From: DASPKA01 sp035628335
GTDB lineage: Bacteria > Patescibacteriota > Doudnabacteria > UBA920
Assembly: GCA_035628335.1 (NCBI GenBank)
Contig: DASPKA010000119.1
Span: forward strand, 1 to 10,689
Direction: 5' to 3'
DNA length: 10,689 nucleotides
In this document: positions 9,777 through 10,689 of the stretch, piece after piece
Position numbering within the stretch: the first letter of the stretch is position 1
How the letters are laid out: each line of letters begins with the position of its first letter
Position numbers and translations under genes: made by a program
Notes under the pieces: generated by a model
What the model saw: the letters and a program-made list of their open reading frames with translations, nothing else
What the model was told of the DNA's origin: nothing
The model's database searches: none

Positions 9777-10689
9777 TTAACTTACGGGTTTAGGTCTAAA
9801 AGAGAGAGCCTCGGTTAGGTGATGGGTCTCTATAGTTTCGGAGCCAGCTAAGTCTGCAATGGTTCTTGCGACTTTTAAAATTCTATGGATTGCTCGGCCT
9901 GAGAGATGGTGAGTGTCGGCTGATAATGCCAAGATTTTCTCTGATTCGCTCCCAAGTACGCAAAGCAGCTTTAACTCTTTGGACTTCATGTGGGCATTCA
10001 CTTTACTGCCCTTAAAACGTGCATGTTGCAGTTTGCGTGCCTGGATGACTTTGTTCCGTATTGTTTTTGAAGAGTCTGTGTTGGTGGGTTTGGAATATTC
10101 GTTATACGGCAAACGAGGTACTTCAATATGTAGATCTATTCTGTCTAGTAAAGGTCCTGAAATTTTAGTGCTATACCTTTGTACTTGCGCTGCGGTACAC
10201 GAGCAAACCAGGTTTTCAGAACCGGAGTTTCCACAAGGGCAAGGGTTTTTTGCAGCCACGAGTATGAATTGTGCAGGGAAAATGAAGGTGTTCTTTGCTC
10301 TTGAAACCGTGACGACGCCATCTTCAAGCGGCTGCCGTAGTGCTTCGAGCACGTTTCTTGGAAACTCAGGAAACTCATCTAAAAACAATACACCTCTATG
10401 TGCTAAAGTCACCTCGCCAGGTCTTGGGTTTGACCCACCTCCAATGAGTGCAACAGCCGAAGCTCCGTGATGTGGGTGCCTCACCGGGCGCTGCGAAATT
10501 ATCTGTCCTTTGTTTAACCCGGCAGACCCGTATATGTTAGTTAACTCAATCTTCTCATCTACCGTGAGCGGAGGAAGTATAGATGTGAGAGCGCGAGCTA
10601 GAAGTGTTTTTCCCGATCCTGGGGGGCCGTGCATTAGAACATTGTGACCTCCTGCAGCGGCAATTTCGAGCGCGCGTTTTGCAATAGGT
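9777..10689 (-). CDS. comM: ComM/YifB-family AAA+ ATPase (Mg-chelatase-like), 3' part
   Basis: The gene runs off the right edge; 303 C-terminal residues of a family usually about 500 aa long are visible. ComM is a hexameric helicase that speeds branch migration during recombination of incoming DNA in natural transformation; many non-competent bacteria keep homologues. Seen: PIAKRALEIAAAGGHNVLM leading into Walker A GPPGSGKT, the RHPHHGAS and GGGSNPRPGEVTLAHRGVLFLDEFPEF segment with Walker B, the cysteine group NPCPCGNSGSENLVCSC, the arginine-containing SGPLLDRIDLHIEVP, and the C-terminal helical domain LSGRAIHRILKVARTIADL. The in-frame ATG at 10634 lies inside the Walker A strand and is not the start. 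The missing part should hold the N-terminal Lon-protease-like domain. The family is certain; a role in competence is inference. Confidence 0.93.
   Translation of the reverse strand, partial: PIAKRALEIAAAGGHNVLMHGPPGSGKTLLARALTSILPPLTVDEKIELTNIYGSAGLNKGQIISQRPVRHPHHGASAVALIGGGSNPRPGEVTLAHRGVLFLDEFPEFPRNVLEALRQPLEDGVVTVSRAKNTFIFPAQFILVAAKNPCPCGNSGSENLVCSCTAAQVQRYSTKISGPLLDRIDLHIEVPRLPYNEYSKPTNTDSSKTIRNKVIQARKLQHARFKGSKVNAHMKSKELKLLCVLGSESEKILALSADTHHLSGRAIHRILKVARTIADLAGSETIETHHLTEALSFRPKPVS

Noticed and set aside
1..10689. CRISPR array, insertion sequence or prophage genes
   Set aside because: No regularly spaced repeats, transposase, integrase or terminal inverted repeats were seen. The only mobile-like sequence is the 30-base palindrome in ahcY.

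Overview
The window looks like a stretch of a small bacterial genome using the standard code (TGA ends several genes and Trp is TGG). The small IF-2, the TrmB-like regulator, many short lineage-specific genes, core genes without Shine-Dalgarno sequences, and a GC-rich REP-like palindrome inserted in frame into a protein would fit the Candidate Phyla Radiation (Patescibacteria, Parcubacteria-like). That placement is inference from style and gene content, not from a marker tree.

Layout. On the minus strand at the left edge lies the 5' end of a tRNA-Leu, preceded by a TrmB-like regulator, rbfA and an NrnA-like DHH phosphoesterase in one tight cluster (63-2144). A short AT-rich divergent promoter region (2145-2280) separates this from the only plus-strand unit, four small unknown genes (2320-3427) with strong Shine-Dalgarno sites and a strong terminator. 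Facing it are single minus-strand genes, most with their own promoter and terminator: a seven-helix PQ-loop/SWEET-like membrane protein (3510-4097), a 69-aa basic helical protein (4185-4394), and a 112-aa exported or anchored protein (4471-4809). Then follow ahcY (4926-6227), a roughly 470-base structured region that seems to be an independent non-coding transcript (about 6272-6740), infB (6793-8721), a membrane-anchored zinc-finger-like protein (8797-9036), an unknown 153-aa protein with a near-consensus promoter (9210-9671), and the 3' part of a ComM/YifB AAA+ gene cut by the right edge (9777-10689).

How it fits together. infB, rbfA and the DHH gene are the translation/RNA group that is usually adjacent (nusA-infB-rbfA-DHH). 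Here infB is separated from rbfA by about 5.4 kb that holds ahcY, the regulator and the small unknown genes. ahcY removes S-adenosylhomocysteine in the methyl cycle. Core genes (infB, ahcY, the TrmB-like gene) have consensus-like promoters but no Shine-Dalgarno, and infB and ahcY look leaderless. The small accessory genes nearly all have AGGAGG-type sites. The most interesting items are the unidentified structured RNA between infB and ahcY, the 30-base double palindrome inserted in frame into ahcY, the missing motif II aspartate in the DHH protein, and the plus-strand cassette of four unknown genes.
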